Source of the DNA: Corallium rubrum
Lineage: Eukaryota; Cnidaria; Anthozoa; Scleralcyonacea; Coralliidae
Reading direction: 5' to 3'
DNA length: 64,000 nucleotides
Assembly: GCA_964035015.1 (NCBI GenBank)
Contig: OZ035997.1
Span: 65,537,904 to 65,601,903, forward strand
The notes under the pieces were generated by a model, which was given only the letters and a program-made list of their open reading frames with translations, was not told the DNA's origin and did no database searches. Each line of letters opens with the position of its first letter. The first letter of the stretch is position 1. Both the position numbers and the translations under genes were made by a program. Below, in pieces: positions 35,187 through 48,007 of this stretch.

Positions 35187-35654
35187 TTTACATGGTTTTT
35201 ACGTGGTTCCGATAGGGGCCACAGTGGATCGGTTGTGGGTTGCTTGGGTAGCGAGACATGAACCTACAACCGGAATTATTGCCCAGAATTGAAATTATAA
35301 ATTATAGAATTGAAACCTCGTTGGGTTCGGGCATAAACAATTTGAAATACCAAAAACAACGAACTCGTAATAACTGAACAATATAATAAATAAATTAACA
35401 TCCTTTTCTAATTTCTCACGGTGACTCAAAGTAGTTTTATTCCGTTGCTTGCAACAATTCAGTGTCTACCACTAGGAGAACAAGAAACGCGCTTGGTTTT
35501 TTGTTTTAGTTCGGACTAGACTATCAACGCTGAGAGACGCAATAAATTACCACAAATTACAAGACAAAATTTTAAAGTTATCAAATGAAGTTGATTTGTT
35601 GCTAATGGTAGCAGATGGCGTAGTGCGTAAAATAACAGTAGGAGAGTCATGCTA

Positions 35655-35742
35655 CAATCCCGGACAAAAGTCCTTGGGACACCAAGTGAAAATCGTCAAT
35701 AACGGCAAAGTATCCCAACAATTTTGTCCAGGATTGTCTGAA
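35655..35742. repeat. Small hairpin MITE ACAATCCYGGACAAAAG, copy 1
   Basis: Ends ACAATCCCGGACAAAAG and mirror; almost identical copy at 36554-36637. The pair flanks the MULE-like MITE, and the flank CTGAAAATGRCGAATT appears once after copy 1 and once inverted before copy 2. Confidence 0.85.
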
Positions 35743-35992
35743 AATGACGAATTTTAAAATTTTCACTAAAACACAGCTTTTTAGCTTTGTAACATTGCGA
35801 AAGATCTACAGTTTAATAAAAGAGACCCCGTCTCTGCTCCCCCTCCGGTACCACCCGCACGAGAGCTCTTATTTAATTTGCATATTCACCAACCCTTCTA
35901 TACTCCACAAACAATCTGTTGCTCATGCATGTGGGAGCGTATTTGTCATTTTGAAACAAACTGCGCAGAATCGCCCCGTCCAAATCATTTTT

Positions 35993-36511
35993 CAACCTCG
36001 TCCCCAGGGCATTTTGCCTCCACGTTGGGAGGTCGGCGAAAATGGCCCTGGCATCGGCTGGTCGATTCTATAATCGGATTGGCCGGTTTAAAAACTTGAT
36101 TAATTCAGATACAGTGTAATTTATTCATCAAAATATGAATTGCAATAAATCCACTCTGCGAAGTTCATCCAAAGAATTGTAACGATAGCTTTGGTTAAAG
36201 TCAAGAACAACATTAGATATATGTTTCAACCCGACATTAAAATGTATCCTGGATAATCGTGGGGAGTATCATGATGAATAATGCTAGCCAGTTGCATTTA
36301 TGATAAAGGTTCACATGAGTGATTCGGCAGAGCGTTAAATATTTCTTATTTATTATTCATGTATACGTATTATACAAAAACGAAACACAAAGACCGCAAA
36401 AATTTTCTTGCCAAAACACCCCAAAATTCTGGGTGTCACGTGACCAGCCGATGCCAGGGCCATTTTCGCCGACTCCCAACGTGGAGGCAAAATGCCCTGG
36501 GGACGAGGTTG
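35993..36511. mobile_element. MULE-like MITE copy B, 9-bp target duplication ATCATTTTT
   Basis: 519 bp, ends CAACCTCGTCCCCAGGGCAT, arms about 80 bp (TTTTGCCTCCACGTTGGGAG, CGGCGAAAATGGCCCTGGCA). ATCATTTTT at 35984-35992 and 36512-36520. Body homologous to copy A at 5386. Confidence 0.93.
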
Positions 36512-36553
36512 ATCATTTTTTTGTTCGATTTTGTTTAATTCGCCATTTTCAGA

Positions 36554-36637
36554 CAATCCTGGACAAAAGTCCTTGGGACACCAAGTGAAAATCGTCAATA
36601 ACGGCAAAGTGTCCCAACAATTTTGTCCAGGATTGTA
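36554..36637. repeat. Small hairpin MITE, copy 2
   Basis: See copy 1 at 35655; only a few differences. Confidence 0.85.
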
Positions 36638-37219
36638 GGTCATTCCGCAATCCACACTCAATCGGAAGCGAGCGGGGGGGGGGGGGGCCTTGGTCCCCCC
36701 ACTTTTTTTAGTGGGGGCCAGAATATGTTTGCCCACCCTTCCCCCCCACACACACACTTTTTAACAAGGCCAGTAATAAACAAGGCCAGTAATAAAGTTA
36801 TGATTAACAAAATCAACAAGAAAACAATTTTTACACATACCATCTATTTTATACATTGAATTCTGTTTTTAAATGTACCTCTTGTAAGTCTGATCCAACA
36901 CAATAATACACTAACCCTAGCTAACTCACGACTTGAATAAAGATATAATAAAGAAATTTGAATGCAGATATTCAATGCCCGGAAAAGTGTTGTCTTTTGA
37001 GAATTTTATGACGTTTTTGGAATTTAGAATTCTGTAAATCCTTGTCCTAAAATGCAGGAAATGGCATTTGAGAGACTCTAGGTGTTTTGGATAGATCAAA
37101 GTTAAAAGGTGGTAAACTAACAAGACTTTTAGTAACGAAATACTGACGTTTCGGTCTTTCATCAGAGTAAAATGTGATATGATTATCTAAGAGTTGCTAA
37201 AGCTTCAAAAAGGAAATGA

Positions 37220-37760
37220 TTTCTCCGAAGTAACTTAACTAAGTTACGCTAAGTTACGGTTAAGTTACGGTGCGTAATTACGCACCCTAATTACGCACCG
37301 TAACTACGCACCGTAACTACGCACCGTAACTACGCACCGTAACTACGCACCGTAATTACGGTGCGTAATTACGCACCATAATTACGCACCGAAATTATGC
37401 ACCGTATTACGGTAAGTTACGCTAAGTTACGGTGCGTAATTATGGTGCGTAATTACGCACCGTAATTACACACCGTAGTTACGCACCGTAACTACGCACC
37501 GTAACTACGCACCGCAATTACGCACCGAAATTATGCACAGTATTACGGTAAGTTACGCTCTGTTACAGTTCGTAATTATGGTGCTAATTAACTACGGTGG
37601 TAATTAACTACGACCGTAACTATGCACCGTAATTACGCACCGTAATTACGCACCGTAATTACGCACCGTAATTATGCACCGTAACTACGCATCGTAACTA
37701 CGCACCGTAATTACGGTAAGTTACGGTAAGTTACGCTAAGTTACGGTGCGTAATTACGCG
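37220..37760. repeat. 13-bp satellite GTAATTACGCACC in both orientations
   Basis: Units GTAACTACGCACC/GTAATTACGCACC alternate with their reverse complement, producing the perfect 18-bp palindrome GGTGCGTAATTACGCACC, plus TAAGTTACGGT/TAAGTTACGCT spacers. Confidence 0.93.
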
Positions 37761-37923
37761 CCTCAAACAATATTAAAATGAAATGCAAAATGAAAGTCTA
37801 ATCTCATTTGGACAGAAATTAATCACCGAGATATTTCTTAAAAATAGTGGGATGGACAGTTATATATAATATGGATGGACAGTTATATACTACAGACAGT
37901 TATATATAATATGGATGGACAGT

Positions 37924-37924
<1 letters not shown>

Positions 37925-37965
<41 letters not shown>

Positions 37966-38076
37966 GCCGGGATACAGAACGATTTATATCGTTCTGTATC
38001 CCGGCCGATACAGAACGGACACGAATTCTGTAAATGACTTCTAAAATGGATCTATTTGGTAAGTTCATTGGCGTAG

Positions 38077-38144
<68 letters not shown>

Positions 38145-38187
38145 CTACGCCAATGAACTTACCAAATAGATCCATTTTAGAAGGAGC

Positions 38188-38254
<67 letters not shown>

Positions 38255-38290
38255 ATTTTATATATATATATATATATATATTAAAATAGC
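37925..38290. repeat. (TA)n-linked palindromes
   Basis: TA tracts separate a 20-bp-arm perfect palindrome (CGGCCGGGATACAGAACGAT, 37965-38008, 4-bp spacer) and a 45-bp-arm palindrome (TTCTAAAATGGATC, GGTAAGTTCATTGGCGTAGT; 38039-38083 and about 38139-38183). Confidence 0.88.
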
Positions 38291-38309
38291 GATTTAGTTG
38301 TGGTAATAA

Positions 38310-38598
38310 ATTTAAATACAGCATGGAAGAACGTATTAACCTTACTTTTAGTATAAATACGACTCCAATTTTAATCTTTAGTTAGCAGACGTTGCACCTG
38401 AAGAGCGGTCTGCCGAAATGCATAGTGTTTTTTCTATAGTTTTAAAGTTTTTAAATACTATAAAGTTTATCTGTTAATCTTCTCATAGTTTGTTTCTTAC
38501 TCTTCTTACGCTCTCATAGTTCACCTCTTACTTTGCTAATTTCCTCGTTGTGTGTTTATAAGCCATTCACCATGGTTAATACGCGTTCTTCCATGCTG

Positions 38599-38645
<47 letters not shown>

Positions 38646-38655
38646 GCTCCTTCAT
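38310..38655. repeat. Second TA-linked inverted pair
   Basis: AATACAGCATGGAAGAACG at about 38317 mirrors 38577-38604; GAAGGAGCGTATATA at 38180 mirrors TATACGCTCCTTC at 38641. The pairs nest around the TA tracts. Confidence 0.8.
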
Positions 38656-39340
38656 CTCGGTGTTGTTGAGCACACTGTGAAGTAGCTGTGGATACCTATT
38701 AGCGATAATGCAACGCTCACGGTACCCTTGTGGAAGTTTGAGCACTGTTTCAAAAGTCACAAAATACAACTTTGGAACGTTAACGGTTTATAAAGATTTT
38801 TTAAGTCGAGTAGTTCAAAACCCTAGAACTCACTTTTAGCGGACTAGCTACTCAAAACCTCCTTATTTTGGCATGATTGTGTAATTAATGTGTACTGTAG
38901 TTTATAAAATCAACAAACTTTTTATCATTTAATATGAACATTTTGGGGGGTATCAACATTTTCATGCATTGCGAGACAAGTTGCATGAACCATTGCACCG
39001 TGTAACATGCTGTGCCATGGTCAAAATCGTTGCCGAGACAAGTTGCAACAATCGTTGCACAAAGTAGCATCAAAGTAGAATCTTCTTTCTGCAACGATTG
39101 CAGCAATTTGTTTCAGTGTTGTACCATGTGACACACCTTCAGCGACTTATCTCGCAATATTTTGTTATTGGCACTTAATCGAGTCTTTCCCCAGTCTACC
39201 CACTTTTGTCGAAATACAAATCATTGGAAAATTGCATAAACGCGTTGCAGCATCTAACAACCCCTGTCTTGCAACTGCAATGCTATCATTGCGAGACATT
39301 GCACCGTGTAACAGGCCACTGATCTGGCCATCGCCGTCAT

Positions 39341-39630
39341 CTTACGTAGTGGAACATATGACGCATTGTTGCCTTAGAACTTGTTCCCAATCCCAAGGTT
39401 GACTAGCGTACGAAATCTTGACGTCAGCACGGTCAGATTATCCGGGGGAGGCAATATCAAGTACTCTGTGCCGGGGTGTCGGAAAAACCGTAAAGCAAAC
39501 AACAGATGCCGGTTCATTTAGTTTTCACTGTTTAACGAATACAGTCAAAAGATGGCAAGTACACAACACGAGATATTGTTACGGCATAAAGACTACTATA
39601 AAAGGTACAATTTAAGACTTGGAAGTGAAT
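39341..39630 (+). mobile_element. MITE S copy 2, left part
   Basis: Same body as copies 1 and 3; interrupted after GGAAGTGAAT by the 3.8-kb palindromic transposon. The right part resumes at 43407 (ATTC...CAGTCTGTTTTTCAG) and ends near 43724 with CCATCCAGTTTTATTGAGA. Confidence 0.88.
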
Positions 39631-41397
39631 GGACCTTTAACCTTATAGCAAAAACCGCAATGCATTCTGGTAGTTCGATATCACTTCACTTCGAAGTGAA
39701 ATGGCCGCCGCGAGGCGAGCATTTTACTCCGAAGAAGAATTGGCCAATTTGCACGACTTTTTCTTTTGCGAGGACGAAATTAAATCATGTCTATGGAACA
39801 AGGAGCCCCTTCATTACATTCTGCAGAAAAAGTAAAGAAATCGCCCGTGTCATTGTCGAGAAAATTGAATTCACAGAGGTTGAAGAGTCGAGTGCTGTTC
39901 GAACAAAACATTCTTTAACCAAGGTGTTTCTTCTTGTTACAAGGTAAGTAACCGTATTGATTGCCCTTCAACGAAAGATTTTGCTCTGTGGCTATTCATC
40001 TGTAGTTTGCCTGTCTAAATGGCGTATTAGTTGTAGCTGTGAACGGCTCTTTGTAAATTTGCCATTACTTGAAATTGACACACTCGGTGATGCCTTTTAA
40101 ATCATTTGTTCGATAAACATGGCCACCCGAGACAGTATTCTAGGCCTGTTTTGGCGCGAAAATATACAGGCCGTGAGTGGGAATTCAGGTCTTTTCAAAA
40201 GCTACATCTCCAATGTACTGTCACTTGTACTTTTGACTGTGTTTGGTTTCGCTTACCCTTGGTAGCTGCTTTGGTTCCTGTTTTCGAATAACCAGTAGGT
40301 TATTGAAGTTCTAGAACTAAGTTTAAGTTGTAAAATATATAAAAGATATATGCACTAAAACTTGCATTTTCTTTAAAATCCTTCGGTGGTTTTTTCGTCG
40401 TGTTGTATACTCGTGTTGTATACTTATAAAACAGTGAGTTTACAATAACTTCGTAACATAGATATTACAAAGCTAGCTTTCGAATTCTAAATTCTATTTC
40501 CAACTAGTTATTTTATAAATATAATATATAAACCAGTCCAGGCAAAGGTTAAACTTCACAAATACAACAATACATGTATTTGACATAAATTTGTAGTTTT
40601 ATTCTTAAATTTTTAATAGTTTTAAATACAGTACATACTGTTAATAAAATTAATTGTAAATAAATTTGTAAATACACCTGTAAATATTAAATATACTGTA
40701 TAATTTAAATTATGTAGTACTTACAGTGTAAATAGCAAATAGTGCTGTTAATACATTTTAATAGTAGGAATATAAAGTTAGATAATAAATGGAGGACAGG
40801 CCTTGCACAGGTCTTGAGGAGGTCAAATGCCCATATTCAAAGAGAGAGAACACAATTGAAGAAGCTTGTGCAGATCTCAATTTTGTGCTCTTGTGGTAAA
40901 GTTTATTTGAAAAGGAAACATGCTTACTATTATTATCAGCTGCAGGGATCCATGGCAACAACTCCATTTGCAGTGGTCAGACTTTGTTGTTTATACAAAG
41001 AAAGATATATATTACATTATGTGGAGAGAGTACACTGACAATGAACTGTAATTTACTGTGGGAAAGAACAATGGTACCAGAACTAACAAATAATTTTCTA
41101 TTCTGATTATTTATTACCACATCTGAACACTTGTTAAAACTTTTTATTTAAGTTTTGTTAAATTGGTTTGATTGAACACATTCAACTACAGTATTTTCAC
41201 AACATTATCAATGGCACTATATTGATGTAAATACAGTACATTAAAATATTTACATGTAACAAATGTTTGGAAATGTAATGTTAGAAATTATTACATATAA
41301 ATCATGTTATCTGATTGAATCTCTTGGGTCTATTAAAGTACAGTAACTATTTTAACTGCTTACATTTTCTCCTCTATTAATGGGGGCAGGAACAATG

Positions 41398-41720
41398 TTA
41401 GATAAGATACATACAGTCCATATTTTGTCTAGTTCTTTCACCATAGTTATTGGAATGACCTGATGTAGAATTCTGAAATTCTTTATTCTTGCAATAGCTC
41501 TTTCCACATGAACCCAGACTGGCTATTTTCCTTGTGGAGGTTTCCTCTTCAAGTGTTAGCTGGTCTTTGCCATTGGTCTTTGGAGGGATATTTAATGTTA
41601 CCCCAGCAGGAAGATCACTCTCGATGTCAAAACCATGGTCTGCCATTATCTGATCTCCTGCTTCAAGAAGATTTAGGATCCCACTTAGGGTGCACTTAAG
41701 TTGGAGCCAGGCTCTGTTGT
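41398..41720 (-). pseudogene. DDE_Tnp_4-type transposase C-terminal fragment, frameshifted
   Basis: Minus strand: SGILNLLEAGDQIMADHGFD, then DLPAGVTLNIPP and EEETSTRKIASL, followed in the next frame by VHVERAIARIKNF and HQVIPITMVKEL. The ADxGF Asp and the HVERAIxRIKxF Glu region are the last parts of the DDE_Tnp_4 catalytic core seen in Harbinger and ISL2EU transposases. A 2-base loss between SL and VHVER breaks the frame, and no upstream catalytic part is present in the window, so it is non-functional. Confidence 0.85.
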
Positions 41721-43203
41721 GCTAACCTGCACCATTTTATTTTATTTTTCTTGTATGGTGGAAGTTATGTAAATAAATAAAATAAATCTTTTGTAATTTT
41801 TTTATCACTAGTTCTACCTGCATAGAGACAAAACTTGGGTATCCATTTGGGGAAATACCAATATCAAACCAATTTAACAAAACTTAAATAAAAAGTTTTA
41901 ACAAGTGTTCAGATGTGGTAATAAATAATCAAAATAGAAATTTGTTAGTTCTGGTACCATTGTTCTTTCCCACAGTTCATTGTCAAAGTGTACTCTCTCC
42001 ACATAATATATATCTTTCTTTGTATAAGCAACAAAGTCTGACCACTGCAAATGGAGTGTTGCCATGGATCCCTGCAGCTGATAATAGTAAGCATGTTTCC
42101 TTTTTAAATAAACTTTACCACAAGAGATGCCGAGAAAAAAATTGAGATCTGCGCAACCTCCTTCAATTGTGTTCTCTCTCTTTGAATATGGGCATTTGAC
42201 CTCCTCAAGACCTGTCCTCCCCAAGACCTGTGCAAGGCCTGTCCTCCATTTATTATCTAACTTTATATTCCTACTATTAAAATTTATTAACAGCACTATT
42301 TGCTATTTAAGTACTACATAATTTAAATTATACAGTATATTTAATAATTTACAGGTGTATTTACAAATTTATTTACAATTAATTTTATTAACAGTATATA
42401 TGTACTGTATTTAAAACTATTAAAAATTTAAGAATAAGACTACAAATTTATGTCAAATACATGTATTGTTGTACTTGTGAAGTTTAACCTTTGCCTGGAC
42501 TGGTTTATATATTATATTTATAAAAGAACTAGTTGGAAATAGAATTTAGAATTCGAAAGCTAGCTAGTAATATCTATGTTACGAAGTTATTGTACATGTA
42601 AACTCGCTGTTTTAACAACTATTTGAAGTATACAACACAGCGAAAAAACCACCGAAGGATTTTAAAGAAAATGCAAGTTTTAGTGCATATATCTTTTATA
42701 TTTACAACTTAAACTTAGTTCTAGAACTTCAATAACCTACTGGTTATTCGAAGACAGGAACCAAAGCAGCTACCAAGGGTATGCGAAACCAAACACAGTC
42801 AAAAGTACAAGTGACAGTACATTGGAGATGTAGCTTTTGAAAAGACTTGAATTCCGACTCACGGCCTTTATATTTTCGCGCCAAAACAGGCCTAGAATAC
42901 TGTCTCGGGTGGCCATGTTTATCGAACAAATGATTTAAAAGGCATCACCGAGTGTGTCAATTTCAAGTAATGGCAAATTTACAAAGAGCCGTTCACAGCT
43001 ACAACTAATACGCCATTTAGCCAGGCAAACTACAGATGAATAGCCACAGAGCAAAATCTTTCGTTGAAGGGCAATCAATACGGTTACTTACCTTGTAACA
43101 AGAAGAAACACCTTGGTTAAAGAATGTTTTGTTCGAACAGCACTTGACTCTTCAACCTCTGTGAATTCAATTTTCTCGACAATGACAGGGGCGATTTCTT
43201 CAC

Positions 43204-43334
43204 CTTTTCTGCAGAATGTAATGAAGGGGCTCCTTGTTCCGTAGACATGATTTAATTTCGTCCTCGCAAAAGAAAAAGTCGTGCAAATTGGCCAATTCTT
43301 CTTCGGAGTAAAATGCTCGCCTCGCGGCAGCCAT
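43204..43334 (-). pseudogene. First-exon-like frame in the right arm (copy in left arm at 39700-39829)
   Basis: MAAARRAFYSEEELANLHDF and LHYILQK end at AG|GTGAAG, a plausible splice donor. In the left arm the same place reads AAAGTAAAG, which runs into a stop. Unknown function; position suggests the 5' exon of a transposon protein. Confidence 0.45.
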
Positions 43335-43866
43335 TTCACTTCGAAGTGAAGTGATATCGAACTACCAGAATGCATTGCGGTTTTTGCTATAAGGTTAAAG
43401 GTCCATTCCTAGCAGATTTTCCAGTCTGTTTTTCAGTTTATATTTTCGTGAAGTTTCCGTCGGCACTGAAGAAAAACAACGAAATTTTAAAGGTTTTACA
43501 GCTTAGTAATAGAAACAAATACAAGAAATTAGCGTCTTAAACCTTATTGAGTACTTCTTGTGTCATTACATTCGTTTAAATTTTTTTTAAATAACTTTTG
43601 TAATAACGAAAGCTTATGAATTTTGGTGGCGGCCATCTTGGGTAGTGGTCACGTCATCTGATACAGCTGGCACGCAAAATCCGGCCTCATGCCCCATCCA
43701 GTTTTATTGAGATCAATGAATGTGGCTTGAAGCACTGATTTCGTTATATAGAGATCGATCAGTGACCTGAAGGCTCTGCCGTAATTGTGACTGGTTTCCA
43801 TTGCTCGCGCATGCATGTCAATTGCTTAGTTACAATATATCGTCAGTTACAATATACATACAGTCA

Positions 43867-44915
<1,049 letters not shown>

Positions 44916-45277
44916 ACAAAAACCGGTTAAACGGGTCTTAAACAGGTTACTTCGTCCTAGATCTTGGACGACTATTAAGCCAAACACGAATACGACAGAG
45001 CCTCCTTTTCTTCCTCTCTCTTCAACGAAGAGATAAGGAAAAGAATGTTCTGCTTGCAGGGTATATCAAAAGATAAAAAAGGTATACCTATAAAGGCAGG
45101 TATGCAACGAAGTACTTGAATTTGCTCTATTTACATGCAGTTACAGCATAAATGAGAGCAAAATTTGCTCGCCTTCAAAGGGGGTGGAGTGAATTGGCGT
45201 ACCAAAATCCGACTATTTAATCCGAATCCACAGTTATCACTTTTGTTGAACTTTCCGAACTTGCATGATTTTCTACG

Positions 45278-45730
45278 AACTTGATCGATTGATTGATTGA
45301 TTGATTGATAAATTAATAATATTTATTCAGGAAAAACCAACATCACAAAAGTGTTTTTCAGAAGGTTCCTGAGAAACATAAAAATACAAAATATAAAAAG
45401 AAATAAAGTACAGGATATGTATCACAAAATTATGAAGTAAGAATATATGTGCTAATGATTAATATAGCTATATTACAAAGAAAGAACAAGTAAGGTAAAC
45501 AGTAACATTATGGTTGTGGTAGTTTAAGGAGTTCGTTTTTAAAAGTTGGCAATTGTTCAATTGATCTTATATTGGGATCCAAGGCGTTATACTCTTTACA
45601 AGCATGATAAGTGAGTTTCTGCTTCCCCCAATTTGTCGTCTTTGGTTTACTGAGGTAAATATCGTCCTTGCGTCTTGTGTCATAAGTATGATTAATATTA
45701 GTCAGTTCGAAATCAAAATCTATTATTTAC
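45278..45730 (-). pseudogene. LINE 3' end: ORF2 C-terminus and (TCAA)n tail
   Basis: The minus-strand frame ending at TAA 45510-45508 reads NINHTYDTRRKDDIYLSKPK, KQKLTYHACKEYNAL and FKNELLKLPQP, the C-terminal tail of CR1/L2-like ORF2 (Y.TR......P......K....YR....WN.LP...R....FK..L). The 3' UTR ends in TCAATCAATC units at 45281-45308. 5'-truncated; no start codon. Confidence 0.75.
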
Positions 45731-46165
45731 ACTTGAAAATGCGATGTAAATAGCGCCGGTATATAAGTGGTGCCAGTGCAGTTAAGTATAAGTGGATGCC
45801 AGTGTAGTTTGATGCCAATGTAGTTTTTTACTTCCCAAACACGTAAATTTTATATCAAAACCGCGCTCATAAATACTTGAAGTAACCATGCAACCAGGAG
45901 CGGATAAAGGGGGGGGGGGGGGGGAGCTGACTGAGCTGCAGCTAGGGACCCCCAATCTTTAGGGGGGCCCAAGAAATACTTCATAAAACATTTTTATAGC
46001 AAAATAAAATTTCTTATACTTTAGCCATCGTAGCGATAATCCGGAAACGACTGACGCAACGATCGCTGCGATCGCGATGACCACGATCGTGGAGATAGAA
46101 AATGTTGTATCTCGGCAATCGTGCCAATTGTTCCGTTTTATAAGGAAACGGTAATTTTGCAACCT

Positions 46166-46298
46166 AAGACTATGTGGACACGGCAACGTTTCCGAGCGTT
46201 TTCGTATTGTTTACTGTTCTCAAGGGAATCGAGAACAATCAACTCATTACTTGAAACAATACGAAAACGCTCGGAAACGTTACCGTGTGCATATAGTC
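46166..46298. mobile_element. Hairpin MITE 1 of 3 (GACTATGTGGACACGG)
   Basis: Arms about 50 bp with AACGTTTCCGAGCGTTTTCG and mirror. Confidence 0.85.
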
Positions 46299-46299
46299 T

Positions 46300-46440
46300 A
46301 AAGGCCCATTTCCACTCAGGAGAATTTTCCTTGGACATGAAATTTCCCTTTGTCTTGTGAGCTCTTGGGCAGAACTAATGAGTTTGAGACAAAAGAAAAT
46401 GTCCTGTCCGAGGAAAATTCGAGTCGAAATGGGCCTTAAG
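46300..46440. mobile_element. Hairpin MITE 2 of 3 (AAGGCCCATTTC)
   Basis: Arms AAGGCCCATTTCCACTC and mirror; loop GAGTTTGAGACAAAAGAAAA is shared with the TTAA MITE at 14710. Confidence 0.85.
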
Positions 46441-46615
46441 ATCCCGTTTACACGATGCCGGTACAATTTGAATACGGAACAAAATCATGCCGTTTAGGTC
46501 TTGCGTTTACACGATACCGGCACAAAAATAACATGAAATGTTATATTCTGTATTTGCATACCGGCATAATTTTGTTCCGTTTTCAAATTGTACCGGCATC
46601 GTGTAAACGGGGTCT
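46439..46615. mobile_element. Hairpin MITE 3 of 3 (AGAYCCCGTTTACACGATGC)
   Basis: Arms of about 55 bp: GTTTACACGATGCCGGTACA, ATACGGAACAAAATYATGCC and mirror. A third internal copy of GTTTACACGATRCCGG sits in the loop. Confidence 0.87.
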
Positions 46616-47224
46616 AGGTGATCTTGGCTATGAGTATGCATCCTAGCGGACCATTAAAACAATGGTTTCCATATAATTGCCGATCGCTCAAAAAGCCATG
46701 GCCGGTTTTATAGCGATAATGTAAGCATGACTGGAAGAATAGGAATACAATACAGAACTACTGAACCGTGTATTGTTTGAAAATATTTTTTTACCCAAAA
46801 CAAATTAAAGTTATGAATAATCACATATCTAAACTGTTAGCTCATTAGCTCATAACCTTAAATTTCATCTTTATATAAAAATACAGATCCTTTATTTTAT
46901 ATTGTAATGTAATGAAATTATCTCCCTTAAAATACAAGTTTTCTACTTTAAAAGCATGTCTCATTGTAGTAAAACAACGATGACAGGCTTCAACGTTCTA
47001 GAAGTTCCCGTCGTCTCAATAACGTGAAAATGCTCTCAATGACGTCTTGTGTAGAACGACGACGGCGTTCACGTTGCTCTTGGAATTTTTAAATTGCTCA
47101 TTATCAATCGCCCGCGCGCCTGTGACTCAACAAGTTCATAACATCCAATTACGAGCCCGCAGTCTCTCCGCCTTTTGTCAGCGGGTGAGCGCGGGGGTAA
47201 AATTCGCCCCTCGGACAAAACACC

Positions 47225-47250
47225 CATTTGTGATGGCGGCATGAAAAATT
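47225..47250 (+). promoter_or_regulatory. Candidate YY1-like site and three-codon upstream ORF near the TMEM184C start
   Basis: GTGATGGCGGC resembles the YY1 motif (ATGGCGGC core) often found at animal transcription starts. The same ATG (47233) opens a three-codon frame ending TGA at 47242-47244, 50 bp before the main ATG. If transcription starts upstream, this would be a minimal uORF; if YY1 marks the start, it is promoter. The choice is inference. Confidence 0.3.
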
Positions 47251-47293
47251 AAAAGGAAATTAATCTTTGGTCTTGTTTGGGGAAGAAAATGAC

Positions 47294-47547
47294 ATGGCGT
47301 TATCTTCTTGTTGTGGTCACTGGAGACAGTGGCTGAAGCCTTTAGCAGTCGTCGTTTATATTCTGTTATTATGTATCTCCGTGCCTCTATGTATCTGGGA
47401 GTTGCACAACCGAAAGGCAAAGGCCCACACACAAGCTTGGTTCATAGGTGCCATATTCGTTTTCTTCACTATTGCATTCGCCTTCGCTGGCATTATACAG
47501 CATCTGCTCAACTACACCAAGCCCCATTTACAAAGATATATTATAAG
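47294..47547 (+). CDS. TMEM184C: TMEM184C-like exon 1 (DUF300 seven-pass membrane protein)
   Basis: 254 bp encoding residues 1-84 plus two bases of Arg85. HWRQWLKPLAVVVYILLL and VPLCIWELHNRKAK give TM1 (about residues 15-36); AWFIGAIFVFFTIAFAFAGI gives TM2 (about 49-69), then QHLLNYTKPHLQRYII. This pattern (NWRQWIRPL..., VPLCVWEL, KAWFIAGIF, LQHL.HYT.P.LQ..IIR) is that of TMEM184C, an animal member of the TMEM184/DUF300 group of organic-solute-transporter-alpha-like proteins of uncertain role. I chose the ATG at 47294 because the protein aligns from its first residues. The donor is GTGAGT at 47548. Confidence 0.9.
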
Positions 47548-47841
47548 GTGAGTCCTATCACTAATAAAGACTGTCAACTTCTGACTGAGTTCTGTCAAGC
47601 GTTTAATAATAATGAGTTGATTGAACTCGTGTCAGTTTTGCTTTTTGTTTACTTGACATGTGTTTCTACATTTGCAATATCAAACTGTCAAAATATGACA
47701 TTGACACATTTATGTGTCGAAAAAGTATACAAAGTTTTATTATACTGAACAAATTTTCTGTATCACAAATGGAGAAATGGAGAACGGTTGTCATTGTATA
47801 CACTCTACCCAGAATATTATATATTAACTTATATATATATG

Positions 47842-48002
47842 TTATTGACTGAGCGAGAGGTCCGTACAGGAGGATACTGCACGGTCGAGTTCTTTTTTCG
47901 CTTGTTTGTGGACCGAGCCGTAGGCGAGGTCCACAAACAAGCGAAAAAAGAATGAGACCGTGCAGTATCCTCCTGTACGGACCGAACAAGCTCAGTCAAT
48001 AA
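47842..48002. mobile_element. Near-perfect hairpin MITE TTATTGACTGAGC
   Basis: 161 bp; 13-bp perfect ends and long arms (GGTCCGTACAGGAGGATACT, GCACGGTC, GCTTGTTTGTGGAC). It lies 5 bp from the left end of the recombinase element; GGTCCGTAC is shared with that element's other end. Confidence 0.88.
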
Positions 48003-48007
48003 GCTAT

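Larger units (their letters stand above)
39627..43408. mobile_element. Giant palindromic DNA transposon with DDE_Tnp_4-type transposase remnant
   Basis: Two inverted arms of identical span (39627-41172 and 41863-43408, 1,546 bp each) around a 690-bp centre. The ends are GGACCTTTAACC. Both arms carry the same first-exon-like frame (MAAARRAFYSEEELANL...) and the same AT-rich sequence. Aligning with uninterrupted MITE S copies (GGAATTGAATTC) gives a 2-bp AT duplication. The centre keeps a transposase C-terminus (separate entry). TSD length and transposase type suggest an ISL2EU/Harbinger-like element, probably one that replaced its 3' half with an inverted copy of its 5' half. Confidence 0.88.

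Noticed and set aside
39552-39947. 131-codon plus ORF and its minus-strand twin at 43088-43375
   Set aside because: Both are frames through mirrored transposon arms, partly crossing the MITE S junction; no known domain.
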